DNA of 64,000 nucleotides from Marinobacterium marinum (GCF_013868415.1 NZ_JACEMT010000049.1:124001-188000); one strand, 5' to 3'; counted from the first letter of the stretch, positions 35,663 through 45,135 are shown. Program-made: numbers and translations. Notes: generated by a model not told the origin, from the sequence alone.

Positions 35663-36805
35663 ATGCAACTGGATTATCAATATCGTGAACGACAGGTGGA
35701 CCTGGATGCTCGACGGGCATTTCGTCTGGGTGATGGCAAAATCAGTGGTTATTGCTCACTGTTTCTGGGAGCGCTGAGTCTGCTGGCGGTGCTGGCCTAT
35801 CTCTATCCCGCCTACTTGACGACCATTGAGCTGCGTCGAGCCTATGATGCCGAACAGCTGCAAAAGCTGTTGAAGTACGGCATGTATTTCTCGCTCATGT
35901 TTGGCGTCCTGACATTTTACTTCAATCGCTACAAGCGAATGGGCGCAGGGGGGATCGGTTTGACCCTGCTCGCCTTTGCGTTGGGAGGCTACAGTATTCC
36001 CGTGGGTCCGGTGGAGCCGGTGCGGTTATCTCTGGGGGTCGACTGGCTGATTCTGGCCTTTCTGGGATCGGTGCTGGTGTTCATGACGCTGGAAAAGCTG
36101 TTGCCCAAGTACCGGAACCAGGTGATCCTGAGGCCCGAGTGGGGCGTGGATCTGGTGTATTTCTGTTTCAATCACTTGATGATCTCGGCGATTCTGATTT
36201 ATGCCAATTATCATGCCGGCCATTTTGACTGGGCGGTCAGTGCCAGTGTGCAGGCTGTCGTGCAGGCCGCCCCGATCTGGCTGCAAGTTGTCCTGATTGT
36301 TCTCTGTGCCGACTTCGTGCTTTATTGGGAGCACCGACTCTACCATGAGGTGCAGCCTCTATGGTCGATACATGCGGTCCATCACTCGGTGGAAGAACTC
36401 GACTGGCTGGCCGGTTCGCGGGGACACTTCATTCAGGTTTTTTCGGAGCGAGCGCTGGTGATGATACCGCTCTACCTGTTGGGAGCCGATGCGACGGCGC
36501 TGAATATCTATGTTACTTTCGCAGCCTTGCAGGCGGTACTGATTCATTGCAATACGCGGTTGCCGTTCGGGCCACTGAAATATGTACTGGTTACGCCTCA
36601 GTTTCACCATTGGCATCATGGTTCCGAAAAGCCTGCCATCGATACCAACTACGGCGCCCACACCGTATTGTTTGACCGCCTGTTTGGCAGTTATCACATG
36701 CCGGCCGAGCACTGGCCGGTCGAATATGGCACGACGGTGCGCCTGCCCAGGGGGTATCTGGCGCAGATTGTGTATCCCTTCAGACGCTGGCTGGCACGTA
36801 AATAG
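35663..36805 (+). CDS. Sterol desaturase / fatty acid hydroxylase family membrane protein
   Basis: 380 residues from ATG 35663. Five to six transmembrane helices precede and surround the di-iron histidine boxes: HRLYHE, HAVHHSVEELDW and HHWHHG. These match the FA_hydroxylase superfamily (PF04116). The substrate could be a sterol-like lipid, a carotenoid or a fatty acyl chain; sequence does not decide. It stands alone and is convergent with the isochorismatase gene. Confidence 0.88.
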   Translation: MQLDYQYRERQVDLDARRAFRLGDGKISGYCSLFLGALSLLAVLAYLYPAYLTTIELRRAYDAEQLQKLLKYGMYFSLMFGVLTFYFNRYKRMGAGGIGLTLLAFALGGYSIPVGPVEPVRLSLGVDWLILAFLGSVLVFMTLEKLLPKYRNQVILRPEWGVDLVYFCFNHLMISAILIYANYHAGHFDWAVSASVQAVVQAAPIWLQVVLIVLCADFVLYWEHRLYHEVQPLWSIHAVHHSVEELDWLAGSRGHFIQVFSERALVMIPLYLLGADATALNIYVTFAALQAVLIHCNTRLPFGPLKYVLVTPQFHHWHHGSEKPAIDTNYGAHTVLFDRLFGSYHMPAEHWPVEYGTTVRLPRGYLAQIVYPFRRWLARK

Positions 36806-36811
36806 TCGAAT

Positions 36812-36840
36812 GGCAGCGCGGGGCGAACGCCTGCGCTGCC
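36812..36840. terminator. Hairpin between convergent genes
   Basis: An 8-bp perfect stem GGCAGCGC/GCGCTGCC with a 13-base loop, in the 42-bp gap between two convergent genes. No T-tract, so only a candidate terminator. Confidence 0.4.
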
Positions 36841-36847
36841 GCCGGGG

Positions 36848-37399
36848 TCAGTGACGAGACAGCAGTTCGTCGGTGCTGATGACCTCGGCATAGGCGAAGG
36901 CCAGTGCGGCCATGAAAGCGGCGTGAACCTGTTCGGCCGGAACCTGGATACCGTTGAACTCGACATCCAGTGTCGCACAGGCATCGTGCAGCAGCGTATT
37001 GGCATAACCCAGGTCGGCAGCAGCCCGGGTAACGGCATCGATGCAGATATGGCTCATGGCGCCAGCGATGATCAGGCTGTCGATGCCTTCTCGCTGCAGC
37101 AAAGCCTGCAAGTCAGTGCCCTTGAAACTGTTGACTTCGTTTTTCAGGATCTGGAATTCGCCATCAGCCGGTTGCAGGCTGTTATGAATGGTGGCGCCTT
37201 CGCTATTGGGTGTGAAAAACGGGGCTTCGGCCGAAGGAAATTCATGGCGTACATGGATGACTGGCCAGCCACGCTCACGGAAGTCCGCCAGCACACGTGC
37301 GGTATTGGCTGCGGCCGCTTCAATGCCGCTCAGCGTCCACCGGCCACCGGGAAAATAATCGTTCTGCATGTCGATGATGATCAGAGCCGTTTTGCTCAT
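36848..37399 (-). CDS. Isochorismatase-like cysteine hydrolase
   Basis: 183 residues, a nicotinamidase/isochorismatase fold. The catalytic triad is visible: D in IIDMQNDY, K in ILKNEVNSF and C in MSHICIDAVTRAA. A cis-peptide-like GAMSH segment precedes the cysteine. The substrate cannot be inferred; many such enzymes hydrolyse amides. It is divergent from a GlxA-type AraC regulator (93 bp apart), its likely controller. Confidence 0.9.
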   Translation of the reverse strand: MSKTALIIIDMQNDYFPGGRWTLSGIEAAAANTARVLADFRERGWPVIHVRHEFPSAEAPFFTPNSEGATIHNSLQPADGEFQILKNEVNSFKGTDLQALLQREGIDSLIIAGAMSHICIDAVTRAAADLGYANTLLHDACATLDVEFNGIQVPAEQVHAAFMAALAFAYAEVISTDELLSRH

Positions 37400-37492
37400 G
37401 GGGTTCTCCTGTTGAATGTGTGTAGCTCATCCTAATGTGCCCTGTTAGGCTAGGCGGGTGGCATAACTGACAATAACACGGCAAAAACAGAC

Positions 37493-38497
37493 ATGAGCCA
37501 GACGGTCCATATTGCGATTTTGGTCATTCCCGGTGCAGCCTTGTCGGCGGTCCACGGTTTGATCGATCTGTTTCAGACGGCCAATCGCGTACTTGCCGAA
37601 TTACAGCAGGCACCGGCACTTCGCTTCCAGGAAAGCTGCTGGAACCTCGAAGGCGGGCGGCTGGTGCCGTCGCCGACGGGAAGCGACGGTGCGCCTGCCG
37701 TGGTGATCGTGCCACCGGTATTGAACGGGCAGGCGTATTTGGAGCCGCAGCCTGATGTGTGTGCCTGGCTGAAGACTTGGCACCAGCAGGGCGCGGTGGT
37801 CAGTTCAGCCTGTGCGGGCTCCTTTCTGCTGGCACAGGCAGGTTTGCTGACCGGCCGCAAGGCAACCACGCACTGGCAGCTGGAAGGGGCCTTTCGTTAT
37901 CAGTATCCGGATATCGAGCTGGATACGGATGCGCTGTTGTTGACGGACTCGGACCTGGTGACGGCTGGAGGCGTGATGTCTTGGGTGGATTTGGGACTGC
38001 ATCTGATTGGTCGTTATGTCCCGCCGACGGTGGTACAGGCGCTGGGGCGCTTTCTGGTGGTGGATACGGGGGCGCGACAACAAAGCTATTACCGCAGTTT
38101 TTTGCCTGTTCTGGATCATAACGACCGCGCTATTCTGGCTCTTCAGCACCGGTTGCATCGTGAGTATGCGCAGGCCTGGAGTGTCAGGCAGATGGCCTCG
38201 ATGGCCAGTCTGACCGAGCGCACCTTCAGTCGTCGTTTCCTCAAGGCTACGGGGCTCCGGCCTGCGGAATATCTTCAGCAGCAAAGGGTACACAAGGCGC
38301 GCGAGTTGCTGGAAAATACCGCGACTACGGTGGAGCGTGTTGCCTGGCTGGTGGGCTATGAGGATATCAGTGCCTTTCGACGCATGTTTCAGAAACAGAC
38401 GGGGTTGACCCCGAGCCAGTACCGGGAGCGTTTCAGCAATAGTGGGCAGGCCGTCAACCGGGAGCGGGCTGAAGTCGCGACTGTCGAATTGGATTAA
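37493..38497 (+). CDS. GlxA family transcriptional regulator (DJ-1/PfpI + AraC)
   Basis: 334 residues. The N-terminal half is a glutamine-amidotransferase-like domain, with the nucleophile-elbow segment SSACAGSFLLA and TTHWQLEGAF. The C-terminal half has two AraC helix-turn-helix units (WSVRQMASMASLTERTFSRRFLKATG; VERVAWLVGYEDISAFRRMFQKQTGLTPSQYRERF). It is divergent from the isochorismatase gene and 16 bp upstream of a LysE exporter, so it may regulate both. Confidence 0.92.
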   Translation: MSQTVHIAILVIPGAALSAVHGLIDLFQTANRVLAELQQAPALRFQESCWNLEGGRLVPSPTGSDGAPAVVIVPPVLNGQAYLEPQPDVCAWLKTWHQQGAVVSSACAGSFLLAQAGLLTGRKATTHWQLEGAFRYQYPDIELDTDALLLTDSDLVTAGGVMSWVDLGLHLIGRYVPPTVVQALGRFLVVDTGARQQSYYRSFLPVLDHNDRAILALQHRLHREYAQAWSVRQMASMASLTERTFSRRFLKATGLRPAEYLQQQRVHKARELLENTATTVERVAWLVGYEDISAFRRMFQKQTGLTPSQYRERFSNSGQAVNRERAEVATVELD

Positions 38498-38513
38498 CCG
38501 AGAAGGAAAAACT

Positions 38514-39146
38514 ATGGATCTGTTGTCCGCATTGATGACCGTAACGTTGGTGCATCTGTTGGCGGCGGCGTCGCCGGGGCCGGACTTTGTCATGGTCAGC
38601 CAGCAATCGTTGACTCAGGGTCGCAGGGCCGGGGTGTTGTGCAGCCTGGGGATTGCACTTGGGTTGTCAGTACATATCATCTATTCGTCACTGGGGCTGG
38701 CCGCAATGGTGAGCCATTCTGTGGAAATTTTGACCGTGCTGAAGTATCTGGCCGCAGCTTACCTCATCTGGCTGGGTGTTAAGGGCTTGCGCAGCCGGGC
38801 GGCCGAGCCTGGCGTGGATGTTTCCCCGTCGGTTCAACCACGATCTGAATCCAGACTGATTGCCATGGGGTTTGTCTGTAATGCCCTGAATCCCAAGGCG
38901 CCGTTGTACTTTATGTCCCTGTTTACCCTGGTGATCTCGCCCGAGTCGCCGCTGTGGCAAATTGTGGTCTTGGGAGGGTGGATGATGCTGTTGCAGTTTG
39001 GCTGGTTCAGTCTGGTCGCTTTTCTGCTGTCGCGTCCCAGTGTTCGGCAGAAGGTTCAGCGCGTGGCGCACTGGATCGATCGTTCACTGGGAGCGGTGAT
39101 GGTGGCTTTCGGAGTCGGGCTGCTGTTTTCAGAAGTCAAACGCTAG
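38514..39146 (+). CDS. LysE/RhtB family amino-acid exporter
   Basis: 210 residues from ATG 38514, behind AGAAGGA. About six helices. Signature PGPDFVMVSQQSLTQGRRAGVLCSLGIALG near the N-terminus, with a second conserved block NPKAPLYFMSLFTLV. It exports amino acids or related small molecules across the inner membrane. It follows the GlxA-type regulator by 16 bp, so probably the same transcript. Confidence 0.9.
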   Translation: MDLLSALMTVTLVHLLAAASPGPDFVMVSQQSLTQGRRAGVLCSLGIALGLSVHIIYSSLGLAAMVSHSVEILTVLKYLAAAYLIWLGVKGLRSRAAEPGVDVSPSVQPRSESRLIAMGFVCNALNPKAPLYFMSLFTLVISPESPLWQIVVLGGWMMLLQFGWFSLVAFLLSRPSVRQKVQRVAHWIDRSLGAVMVAFGVGLLFSEVKR

Positions 39147-39262
39147 TCGATGAGGTCGGGCGTGCGAACAACTTTATCTGGCATATGTCATAGAGTGGCC
39201 TGAATTTCTCGGTACAATACGAAGAGACTGACCGAGAAAAGCAGTACGCAGGACACTCGCCC

Positions 39263-40282
39263 ATGTTGATATCTTCTCGCCATTCTTTGCTGTGGATGCT
39301 GATGATTGTGCTCCCTTTTGTGTACGGGGGCAGAGCCGGTGCCGATACGCTGGAGGATGTGTTGAACCATGGTGATATTCGCTGTGGTGTTTTTCCCGAC
39401 GACCCCGGTCGCAGCGCCATTGGTCCGGAGGGGGATTGGCAGGGCTTCTACGTGGATTTTTGCCGGGCCACGGCGGCTGCGCTATTCGGTAATCCCGACC
39501 GGGTGCAGTATATCGAAGTGGATGCAACGACGCGCTTCACAACCTTGCAGCAGCGTCAGACCGATGTGGTGATGTACAGTACGACCTGGACGCTGGGGCG
39601 AGAAAATCGTTACCAGGTCGCTTTCCCTGCCGTTTACCTGTTTGACGGCCAGGGTGTGATGGTGAGAACCGGTGCCGGGGTTGAAAGCCTGGCTGACCTG
39701 CAGGGCAAAACACTATGTGTCACGGAAAACACGTCGACCCACCAGAATCTGGTGGATGTTCTGGCGCGTCACCGGATTGAAGCCAGTATCCAGTTCAGTA
39801 ATGGTGACAGTTTCTTTCGCGGACACTGTGATGCCTATAGTGCCGATCGCATGAATCTTGCGACCAACCGAGCTCATCGAGCCGATAACCCAAGCGAATA
39901 TTACATTTTGCCGGAGAGCCTGTCCCGTGAGCCCATAGGGCCTATGGTGCGTAATGACGATGCGCGCTGGATCAGAGTTGTCCGCGCTGTGGTGGACGGT
40001 CTGATTCTGGCTGATGAAAAAGGCATTACACAGGCCGGCGTGCAGGCTGATCGCACATCAGGGCGCAGTGTTGAGGTGCGCAACCTGCTGGGTGTCAGCG
40101 GTGATCTGGGATCTCGATTAGGGCTGCCGGACGACTGGGCTTATCACATGATCCTGGCGGTAGGTAATTACAGCGAGATCTATCAGCGTCACTTCGGGCC
40201 GGGGACCCCCATTAATGTTGATGCCGGACCCAATCAGCCCTGGTCACGGGGCGGGTTGTTGTTTGCGCCCCTGTTTCGTTGA
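39263..40282 (+). CDS. Periplasmic amino-acid-binding protein (AapJ-like)
   Basis: 339 residues with a signal peptide (SLLWMLMIVLPFVYGGRAGA). A family-3 solute-binding fold is shown by DIRCGVFPD, WQGFYVDFCRATAAALFG, VEVDATTRF, LQQRQTDVVMYSTTWTLGRE and LQGKTLCVTENTSTHQNLVDVL. The C-terminal block LGLPDDWAYHMILAVGNYSEIY is typical of general L-amino-acid-binding proteins. No permease or ATPase gene is nearby. The next gene, 13 bp away, is a membrane diguanylate cyclase, so this protein may serve as a sensor rather than in transport. Confidence 0.88.
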   Translation: MLISSRHSLLWMLMIVLPFVYGGRAGADTLEDVLNHGDIRCGVFPDDPGRSAIGPEGDWQGFYVDFCRATAAALFGNPDRVQYIEVDATTRFTTLQQRQTDVVMYSTTWTLGRENRYQVAFPAVYLFDGQGVMVRTGAGVESLADLQGKTLCVTENTSTHQNLVDVLARHRIEASIQFSNGDSFFRGHCDAYSADRMNLATNRAHRADNPSEYYILPESLSREPIGPMVRNDDARWIRVVRAVVDGLILADEKGITQAGVQADRTSGRSVEVRNLLGVSGDLGSRLGLPDDWAYHMILAVGNYSEIYQRHFGPGTPINVDAGPNQPWSRGGLLFAPLFR

Positions 40283-40295
40283 TCGGGCACGTTGA

Positions 40296-41957
40296 ATGCA
40301 GTCAATTCGTCATAGTATCGGCACCCGTCTCAGCCTGATTATCGGGTTGACCTTCAGTCTGTATCTGGCGGTCGTCCTGGCGGTGGGCTATGTCATCTAC
40401 CAGCAATACCGAGGCTTCAGTGAATTGGCCAGCAGTCAGTTCGGACGTGCGCTTGCTGCGGCCGAACTGACACGGGATGCGGAAATCATTGCAGCCGAAG
40501 TTTTCGAAATTATGGTGGGAAACCGGCGCTCCAACAGTGCCGGTAATCAGCGAGCCGAGAATTTGACACGGTTGTACCAGCGAGCGCGCGAGCGTCTGGA
40601 ACAATTGGGAGGGGCTGGCGAGATCGGTGGAGTGCTGCATGAAGAGCTGAATCGATGGCAGGAGCCGTTTTTCAGCAGTCTGGATCTGTTGGGAACTCAG
40701 CTGGCGCGGGAAGAAACGCTCAAGGCGGCGCACTTGAGACATTTCGACGCGTTTTTTCTGCTGTTGCAGCAATTGCCGGCAGTGGAGTCCGAAAGCCTGA
40801 CTCCGGATGAGCAGCGTTTTGTCAGCCAGGCTCTGGTGGCGCTGGTCTCGACGGCTTCGGTACTCAATGCCGAGCGTCCTGGACATATTGCGCAACTGGA
40901 AGACAATTACCGACAGGCCATGAAGCGTTTGGCAACACTACCACTGACGGCGCCGCAACTGCTGAGACTGCGCGCCAAGCTGGAAATGGTTTTGCCCGAG
41001 GCCTTTCACAGCCGCCCCGCATTGCTGAAAAATGCTCGGGCAACACTGGCGACGGCGCGGCGCACACGCGTACTGGCACAAAAATTGACCAGTGCAACAT
41101 ACAGCTATCATTTGCAGTTGAAAGCCACGGCACAGAAGGCAATCGCTGACCATCAGCGGTTGATTAGTCGTTCGTTGTTGGGGCTTCTGTTGGCCTCGCT
41201 GGTTTTGGCTACGGTGACATTGGGTGCGGTTGTTCATATCCGTCGCAGTATTGTACAACGGCTGAATCAGCTCAGCGGCGCCATGCATTCCCACTTGCAG
41301 GGCCTGTCTGTGCCCATCCCACAGGAGGGGAATGACGAAATCAGCGGTATGGGAGCCAGTTTTTCCGTGTTTGTGGAGGCACGTTGTCGGGCCGAACAGC
41401 AGCTGGAGGAGGCCAATCGGCATTTGCAGCAAATGAATGCCGAGTTGGAACGATTAAGTGTAACCGATGCTCTGACCGGGCTTGCCAATCGACGCTGCTT
41501 TGATCAGCAGCTGGTTCAGGAGTGGCAGCGGGCAGAGCGCGACGGTAACATGCTGGCGGTTATCATGGCGGATGTGGACTGCTTCAAGGCGTATAATGAT
41601 ACCTATGGCCACCAGCAGGGTGATGAATGTCTGCACCGGGTTGCTCGGGCCATGTCCGCCTGCCTGCAGCGCAGTAGTGATGTGGTGGCTCGTTATGGTG
41701 GCGAGGAATTCGTCATGCTGCTGCCGGGGCTGGATGGCAGACAAGCTGAACGGTTGGCATGGAAGCTGTTGACGGTTGTGCGTGCCCTGGGTATTGAGCA
41801 TGACGGGGCCGAGGCGGGTGTGGTGACGTTGAGTCTGGGGGTCGCTTCCCTGTCGCCGAATTCCAGCTTGCACCCGGATGGCCTGGTCGGCTTGGCAGAC
41901 AGCGCCCTCTACGCCGCCAAGGCCGCCGGTCGCAATACCGTTCAGGTTGCCGACTGA
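40296..41957 (+). CDS. Membrane diguanylate cyclase (GGEEF)
   Basis: 553 residues. Transmembrane helices at about 11-32 and 285-310 flank a largely helical periplasmic domain. A HAMP-like and coiled-coil linker (RSIVQRLNQLSGAM..., LEEANRHLQQMNAELERLS) leads to a GGDEF domain with GGEEF at 468-472 and an RxxD inhibitory site (RSSD) five residues before. An active, feedback-inhibited c-di-GMP synthase is expected. It lies 13 bp after the amino-acid-binding protein gene in the same direction. Confidence 0.92.
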   Translation: MQSIRHSIGTRLSLIIGLTFSLYLAVVLAVGYVIYQQYRGFSELASSQFGRALAAAELTRDAEIIAAEVFEIMVGNRRSNSAGNQRAENLTRLYQRARERLEQLGGAGEIGGVLHEELNRWQEPFFSSLDLLGTQLAREETLKAAHLRHFDAFFLLLQQLPAVESESLTPDEQRFVSQALVALVSTASVLNAERPGHIAQLEDNYRQAMKRLATLPLTAPQLLRLRAKLEMVLPEAFHSRPALLKNARATLATARRTRVLAQKLTSATYSYHLQLKATAQKAIADHQRLISRSLLGLLLASLVLATVTLGAVVHIRRSIVQRLNQLSGAMHSHLQGLSVPIPQEGNDEISGMGASFSVFVEARCRAEQQLEEANRHLQQMNAELERLSVTDALTGLANRRCFDQQLVQEWQRAERDGNMLAVIMADVDCFKAYNDTYGHQQGDECLHRVARAMSACLQRSSDVVARYGGEEFVMLLPGLDGRQAERLAWKLLTVVRALGIEHDGAEAGVVTLSLGVASLSPNSSLHPDGLVGLADSALYAAKAAGRNTVQVAD

Positions 41958-42011
41958 TAGTGGTCAGGTCATCCAATTTGGCCGCCAATTGTGTCAGCAA
42001 ATGAGGTCGAG

Positions 42012-42599
42012 ATGAATCAGGAACAGGCATTTATCCGGTTACGTCAGGTGATGTCAGGCTACTATCCATTGTCGGATGTGACTTGGCAGGCGCTCAGGGC
42101 CATTTGTCAGTATCGGCAGGTTGCCAGACAGAATCTGATTTGTCGGGTGGGTGAGGTGCCGCGTTCCTTTGCTTTTGTCTGTCAGGGCCTGTTTCGGGTT
42201 TTTGTACTGGATGAAAAGGGGAATGAATTCAACAAAAACTTTTTTCAGGAAGGACGATTTCCCGGTTCCATGACAGCCTTGTTACGCCAAGAAGTGTCAC
42301 TGCATTCAATCCAGGCACTGGAAGACTCGGTCATCATCGAAATCGACTTTCAGGCCTTTCGTGATCTGCTGTATCGCAGCGAAGACCTCAAACTGTTTCA
42401 GATTCACTATCTTGAGGCGCACTGGCTACTGGACAAGGATACCCGCGAGGTGCGCCTGGTGCAGCAGGGCGCTGCCGAACGGTATCAAGCATTTCAGCAG
42501 GAGCATCCGGAACTGCTGGCCCGCTTGCCGCAATATCATATTGCCTCGCATCTGGGCGTGACTCCTACGCAGCTGAGTCGGATCAGAAAAAAATCCTGA
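42012..42599 (+). CDS. Crp/Fnr family transcriptional regulator
   Basis: 195 residues from ATG 42012 with GAGG six bases upstream. Cyclic-nucleotide-binding-like beta barrel (VGEVPRSFAFVCQGLFRVFVLDEKGNEFNKNFFQEGRFPGSM) and a C-terminal HTH (LPQYHIASHLGVTPTQLSRIRKKS). There is no Fnr-type N-terminal cysteine cluster, so oxygen sensing by an Fe-S cluster is not expected. The nitroreductase/YdcZ gene pair downstream is the likely target. Confidence 0.88.
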   Translation: MNQEQAFIRLRQVMSGYYPLSDVTWQALRAICQYRQVARQNLICRVGEVPRSFAFVCQGLFRVFVLDEKGNEFNKNFFQEGRFPGSMTALLRQEVSLHSIQALEDSVIIEIDFQAFRDLLYRSEDLKLFQIHYLEAHWLLDKDTREVRLVQQGAAERYQAFQQEHPELLARLPQYHIASHLGVTPTQLSRIRKKS

Positions 42600-42697
42600 G
42601 TCATCAACCTATGTAAATGAGCTTCAGTGCCTGCGTACGTAATCTGCATCCAGTCAGCGGGTATTCCGCTGTGTGAGTCCCAACACTGGAGTCGATT

Positions 42698-43327
42698 ATG
42701 TCCCCCTTGAACGCCCTGAACTGGCGCTATGCCGTTAAGCAATTCGCCAATACCACTTTGCACCCGCAACAGCTGGAACCACTGCTGGAAGCGATACGCC
42801 TGAGCCCGGGGGCTTTTGGTCTGCAGCCCTATCGTCTGCTGCTGATCAGCAATCCTGAGCTGCGTAGTAATCTGCTGCTCCACTCCATGGGACAGAATAA
42901 AGTCACCAAAGCTTCGCATCTGTTGGTGTTTGCAGCGGTGCAACAAATTGATGAGGCCTTTGTTGCTGATCATATTGAATGTATGACCCAACAGAGGGGC
43001 GGTACTGCTGAGGAATATCAGGGCCTTGAAGCGCATCTGAATGGCTATTTCAGGAACATGAGCGATCAGGAAAAAGTGCGCTGGGCTGATCAGCAGGTGT
43101 TTCTGGCGTTGGGTAACTGCCTGACCAGTGCGGCGCTGCTGGGCATTGATAGCTGCCCTATGACCGGGTTTAACCCTGAGGGCTATGATCAGGTTCTGGG
43201 ACTTGCCGAACAGGGTCTGAGGAGTGTTGCCACCTGTGCCCTGGGTGAGCGTCATGCCGAGGATGCCGCCGCCGATCTGCCGAAGGTGCGCTTGCCGGCG
43301 CAGGTCTTGACCCGGGTGTTGGTATGA
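42698..43327 (+). CDS. Nitroreductase family NAD(P)H-dependent oxidoreductase
   Basis: 209 residues. FMN-binding nitroreductase fold of the NfsB type: NWRYAVKQF at the start, LSPGAFGLQPYRLLLI for FMN and substrate contacts, LTSAALLGIDSCPMTGFNP, and the C-terminal ALGERHAED. It reduces quinones or nitro-compounds in the cytoplasm using NAD(P)H. It overlaps the next gene by 4 bp. Confidence 0.9.
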   Translation: MSPLNALNWRYAVKQFANTTLHPQQLEPLLEAIRLSPGAFGLQPYRLLLISNPELRSNLLLHSMGQNKVTKASHLLVFAAVQQIDEAFVADHIECMTQQRGGTAEEYQGLEAHLNGYFRNMSDQEKVRWADQQVFLALGNCLTSAALLGIDSCPMTGFNPEGYDQVLGLAEQGLRSVATCALGERHAEDAAADLPKVRLPAQVLTRVLV

Positions 43328-43767
43328 GCAGCCTGCTTCCCTGGCTGGCGCTGTCTGCCGGTGCTGCCATTGCTGTCCAGGCGGGCATGAACGCCCGACT
43401 TGGGGTGGAGTTGGGCAGTACCATGCTGGGGGCAGGGGTCGCTTTTGCAGTGGCCTGTTTGGCATCTCTGCTGGTAGTTGCGCTGCAGCGTGCAGGTATG
43501 CCCGGTGTGGACCGTCTGCAGGCGGTCCCTTGGTATCTTTGGGGTGGCGGTATCATCAGTGCCTTTGGTGTGGGCATGTTCTATTTTTTGATCCCGCGTA
43601 TGGGCGTAGGTCCGATGATGTCGTTCGCCCTGGCCGGACAAATTGTGCTGGCCGTGATTGCCAGTCATTTCGGCTGGTTTGATCAGCCGGTGAAGTCGAT
43701 GAATCTGACGCGAGTGATGGGCCTGCTGGTGCTGGTTGCGGGTGTGAGTCTTATTTACTGGGAGTGA
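43324..43767 (+). CDS. DMT family transporter, YdcZ type
   Basis: 147 residues, five hydrophobic helices, matching the small DUF606/YdcZ members of the drug/metabolite transporter superfamily (ALSAGAAIAVQAGMNARLGVELGS, GVGMFYFLIPRMGVGPMMSFALAGQIVLAVIASHFGWF). It is translationally coupled to the nitroreductase (ATGA overlap). The substrate is unknown. Small members may work as dimers. Confidence 0.85.
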   Translation: MSSLLPWLALSAGAAIAVQAGMNARLGVELGSTMLGAGVAFAVACLASLLVVALQRAGMPGVDRLQAVPWYLWGGGIISAFGVGMFYFLIPRMGVGPMMSFALAGQIVLAVIASHFGWFDQPVKSMNLTRVMGLLVLVAGVSLIYWE

Positions 43768-43773
43768 AATGGC

Positions 43774-44493
43774 ATGGATCCTCTAATGCATAAAGCCAAT
43801 ATTGATAATCTGACCGGACTCTGGCGTTTAATGAGAGCTGACAGGCTGTCATCCGGACTGTGGCAATCGGAATGCTGGCCGCGCCGATGTTGGGGGGGGT
43901 GGGAAGACGGTCTGAACAGTACCGGACAAGCGCTGCTCCGCGAGGCACCGGTCGGCTATCTTTGTCCGATTTGGGACGTTGGTGTCGAAACAGCCGATGT
44001 GGAAAACGATCTATTAGCTGGCGGGTTCGAAATGGGTCTGCAGCAGCGGGCCATGGTCCTGCCATTGCATGAAGTCGAGCCGATTGAGAGTACGTTGACC
44101 TTGAACCTGAGTGCCATTGGCAGCGAACAGGATGCGGCCATTTGGGCGGAGGTGTGTGGGCGGGCCTTTGGTTATCACATTGATGTCGGCGTGATCGACC
44201 GGTTGCGTAATCTGCCAGAGGTGGAGGTTCTGTGGGCGACGCGCGAAGGTGCTGTTGTCGCGACGGCAATCCTGTATCACAGCGGGGCGGTAACGGGGGT
44301 TCATCAGGTTGGAGTACCGCCGGAGCTTCAGGGGCAGGGAATTGCCCGTGAGCTGATGTGGCAATTGGTTGCCCGGTTGAAGACGACAGCCGTTGAATCT
44401 CTATGCCTTCAGGCTTCAGCTGCTGGTGAGCCGCTCTATCTTAACATGGGGTTTAAACCGCAGTTTCTGATGCGCAGTTACCGGCGTATTTGA
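43774..44493 (+). CDS. GNAT family N-acetyltransferase
   Basis: 239 residues from ATG 43774 (GGGAG nine bases upstream). The acetyl-CoA site is VHQVGVPPELQGQGIARELMWQLV, followed by LCLQASAAGEPLYLNMGFKPQF, the usual GNAT ending. The N-terminal 100 residues are a second, degenerate GNAT-like half. The acceptor substrate is unknown. It lies 6 bp after the YdcZ-type gene, probably in one operon with the nitroreductase. Confidence 0.85.
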   Translation: MDPLMHKANIDNLTGLWRLMRADRLSSGLWQSECWPRRCWGGWEDGLNSTGQALLREAPVGYLCPIWDVGVETADVENDLLAGGFEMGLQQRAMVLPLHEVEPIESTLTLNLSAIGSEQDAAIWAEVCGRAFGYHIDVGVIDRLRNLPEVEVLWATREGAVVATAILYHSGAVTGVHQVGVPPELQGQGIARELMWQLVARLKTTAVESLCLQASAAGEPLYLNMGFKPQFLMRSYRRI

Positions 44494-44526
44494 ATCCTGC
44501 AAGTAGCGGGGCGCTGCTCAGATGTA

Positions 44527-45045
44527 TTACTCGGTCTTGTTCGGCACAACAATGATCGGACGCATCATGAAAGGACTGTAGAAAAACGGATCACAGTCAC
44601 AGCGCTCTCGTACCTGCTGTATCTCAGGCCAAAGGTGTACTTGTTCGGCCTTCAGTACAGGGAAGGTATAGGGGTGTTGACCCACGACACCGTCCTGCAT
44701 GCGAGAAAAGGCACCCAGTGCCGTCACCTGACGTCCTGGCGCATAAATGGCAGGGTCAATGAAGTCACTGACTTCAATGTGAAAACGGCCCTCGCTGCTG
44801 TCACTTTTGACCGGGCGGCCGTTTCCACTCAGGCTGAACTGCACCACTTCGAGACGGCTGCCATGAGCCAGGTTCGTGACCGAAACGATTTCTCCTCCCC
44901 ACAGTGCCACCTGATGCATGGCTTCGGTTTCGCTTGTTTCTGCGAAAGGCAGTAGTGTTTCTCCTTTGGGGACAGACAGGTCATCGGGCAGCGCTGCGCA
45001 GCCGGACAGTATCAGGACGCCGAGTAGCATGAAAGCAAACTTCAT
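44527..45045 (-). CDS. Slp family outer-membrane lipoprotein
   Basis: 172 residues. Lipobox LILSGC, then the Slp/YeaY pattern ALWGGEIVSVTNLAHGSRLEVVQFSLSGNGRP and a C-terminal FPVLKAEQVHLWP. In enterobacteria Slp is starvation-inducible. Role here unknown. It is divergent from the porin gene; the 231-bp intergenic region holds the operator array at 45136, so it could share that control. Confidence 0.88.
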   Translation of the reverse strand: MKFAFMLLGVLILSGCAALPDDLSVPKGETLLPFAETSETEAMHQVALWGGEIVSVTNLAHGSRLEVVQFSLSGNGRPVKSDSSEGRFHIEVSDFIDPAIYAPGRQVTALGAFSRMQDGVVGQHPYTFPVLKAEQVHLWPEIQQVRERCDCDPFFYSPFMMRPIIVVPNKTE

Positions 45046-45135
45046 TGACGGATTCCTCGGTATTTGTGACTGAGAATCATTTTTACCACAAAGAGGGGTC
45101 TTGTTCCATCAGGCCAGGGGCACGGCAGGAGGGTG

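Noticed and set aside
45070-45090. TGAGAATCATTTTTA between the Slp and porin genes as a Fur box
   Set aside because: Only one half resembles the consensus; the other half does not pair with it, unlike the site at 10017.
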